A stretch of 64,000 nucleotides of DNA from Staphylococcus lloydii (lineage in GTDB: Bacteria; Bacillota; Bacilli; Staphylococcales; Staphylococcaceae): assembly GCF_015775975.1 (NCBI RefSeq), contig NZ_CP064056.1:1922001-1986000 (forward strand), written 5' to 3'. The notes below the pieces were generated by a model. It was not told the DNA's origin, ran no database searches, and was given only the letters and a program-made list of their open reading frames with translations. The translations under genes were made by a program, and so were the position numbers. Shown one piece after another: positions 63,069 to 64,000 of this stretch. The first letter of the stretch is position 1; every line of letters begins with the position of its first letter.

Positions 63069-63273
63069 TGTCCTTTCTATTCTCCTCTGCTTTATGTTTC
63101 AAAAGCTCTATTAATTCATCACTGGCAGGTTTCTTTTCTAAACTTCTATGCCCACTTAATCCACCAGTAGGATAACTATTCTTAGGGTTATTCACATGGT
63201 TACAATCTATCTTGTAAATGGTATAGCAGATGATAGCTACTATTATTACAATGGTAAATAATATGTCTTCCAT
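63061..63273 (-). CDS. Small phage membrane protein (DUF1514-like position)
   Basis: 70 residues with one N-terminal helix (ILFTIVIIVAIICYTIYKI) and a polar tail. Place in the cluster is that of DUF1514 proteins, but the sequence match is weak. Confidence 0.65.
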   Translation of the reverse strand: MEDILFTIVIIVAIICYTIYKIDCNHVNNPKNSYPTGGLSGHRSLEKKPASDELIELLKHKAEENRKDSE

Positions 63274-63486
63274 TTACTCACTGTCCTCTCTTATTGCTTG
63301 CAATAATTTATTATTTTTCAATGTATTATTAATTCGCTTAACCAATTTATTGAACCTATATCTTTTAAGCGCCTCTCTCTCACTCTCTGCATCAACCAAC
63401 GTAAACACTTCATTCTCTCTCGCCTTAACCACATCGTGAAAGACTTCGCCTGTATCGTGTGTGGTGGTTTTGATTAGGTATTGCAT
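63274..63486 (-). CDS. DUF1381-family phage protein
   Basis: 70 residues. YLIKTTTHDTGEVFHDVVKARENEVFTLVDAESEREALKRY follows the DUF1381 pattern (YLVTTFxDSTG...VxAESxEEAxxxY). AAGGAG start; directly followed by the next gene with no gap. Confidence 0.85.
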   Translation of the reverse strand: MQYLIKTTTHDTGEVFHDVVKARENEVFTLVDAESEREALKRYRFNKLVKRINNTLKNNKLLQAIREDSE

Positions 63487-63490
63487 AACA

Positions 63491-63580
63491 TCACTCCTTA
63501 TTTAGTACATCTTTAATACGTTCTACGATGTCTTTAGTATTCTTTGAGGCCTTCTTATTATTTTCTGATTTTTGTTGCAT
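63491..63580 (-). CDS. Tiny phage protein
   Basis: 29 residues, MQQKSENNKKASKNTKDIVE then RIKDVLNKE, highly charged helix. Overlaps the end of the HNH/AP2 gene by 23 bp; its stop is inside the ribosome site of the next gene. Ribosome site not evident, so moderate support only. Confidence 0.4.
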   Translation of the reverse strand: MQQKSENNKKASKNTKDIVERIKDVLNKE

Positions 63581-64000
63581 CTAAGTTCTTCCCTTGTTTA
63601 TACATATAATGTACTTTAGAAAATGACATCCCAGTTATTTCAGATATTTCTCCGAGTGTTATTAATCTACCTTGAAAAACAGCTCTTTTAGTAATACTTC
63701 TATTGCGTGTTTGCGTTTTCGCGTCAACCCATCTACAATTATTTGGCTCATAACCCTTTTTGTTATTTATTCTATCTATTGATAGGTTTTCGTCATATCC
63801 GTTAGTTATTGCCCATTTTTTAAAATTACTGAAGTCATCAAGCCATTCTTTACAAATTTTAATACCGCTCCCACCATATCTTTCATAATTATGAGAATTA
63901 GTATAATAGCACCTCTGTTTCATTCCGCGATATATATTGTATAGTCTTGTGTTTGTGTCACCATGAGTTGCGTTCTTTTTACCACGCCTTTTAGTTACCT
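63558..64000 (-). CDS. HNH/AP2-type homing-endonuclease-like protein, 5' end off the window
   Basis: At least 147 residues in frame to the edge. THGDTNTRLYNIYRGMKQRC, NYERYGGSGIKICKEWLDDF and LSIDRINNKKGYEPNNCRWV are the hallmarks of the phage HNH/AP2 family (x-YxxYGGRGIxVCxEW...DRIDNNGxYxPxNCRW). A C-terminal IUMOD-like helix-turn-helix (LGEISEITGMSFSKVHYMYK) may give DNA specificity. The frame continues upstream past ATG 63923, so the true start is beyond position 64000. Possibly a free-standing selfish gene. Confidence 0.85.
   Translation of the reverse strand, partial: VTKRRGKKNATHGDTNTRLYNIYRGMKQRCYYTNSHNYERYGGSGIKICKEWLDDFSNFKKWAITNGYDENLSIDRINNKKGYEPNNCRWVDAKTQTRNRSITKRAVFQGRLITLGEISEITGMSFSKVHYMYKQGKNLDATKIRK

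Overview
The window is a Staphylococcus chromosome segment with an integrated prophage. The AT-rich DNA, strong AGGAGG ribosome sites, and gene order suf, metNIQ, gcvH, aroD, ohr, then a variable region next to the 3' end of ssrA all fit the genus. The accessory content (CitMHS transporter, PSM-like peptides, TauE, BASS transporter) suggests a coagulase-negative species, but I cannot name it.

Layout. 1-16.8 kb is mostly core: a CNNM/CBS membrane protein cut by the window edge; the Fe-S assembly operon sufCDSUB; the methionine importer metNIQ behind a SAM-I riboswitch; small thiol-redox genes; gcvH; a nitroreductase; aroD; ohr; a citrate-type transporter. 16.8-31.5 kb is accessory: many small proteins and membrane peptides, two PSM-alpha-like peptides missing from ordinary ORF lists, transporters, a Fur-box-controlled siderophore-binding lipoprotein, a Ktr potassium channel subunit and a large CDP-glycerol glycerophosphotransferase. 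31.5-33.75 kb is a graveyard of small islands (HIT protein, two acetyltransferases, a broken SecB-like chaperone). They are separated by copies of the terminator that follows ssrA, two of which carry an ssrA 3'-end core sequence.

From about 33.74 kb to the right edge is a cos-type, HK97-like siphovirus prophage, transcribed right to left. Order from the right edge: small regulatory genes with RinB and RinA, HNH nuclease, cos, TerS, TerL, portal, ClpP-like protease, capsid, connectors, tail tube, tail chaperones, tape measure, Dit, Tal, receptor-binding and baseplate proteins, holin, amidase lysin, CHAP lysin. A lysogenic-conversion region of membrane proteins and small structured RNAs follows up to the attachment site. 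The integrase and early genes lie beyond position 64000, and so, by inference, does ssrA.

Main discoveries: (1) a 262-nt group I intron splits the tape measure gene, with a 5-bp P1 and P/Q/R/S core elements; (2) capsid and tail tube genes both end in a CCC-near-stop site where a +1 frameshift would add the same short tail (PQNVEV...ANxxTAxIxAE); (3) the tail chaperone pair uses a lambda-type GGGAAAG -1 slip site; (4) two homologous small RNAs, one chromosomal and one in the prophage, share identical promoter geometry and fold with compensatory changes; (5) serial integration at ssrA is recorded as tandem att-plus-terminator relics; (6) two PSM-alpha-like peptide genes. All calls come from reading the sequence; no database search was run.
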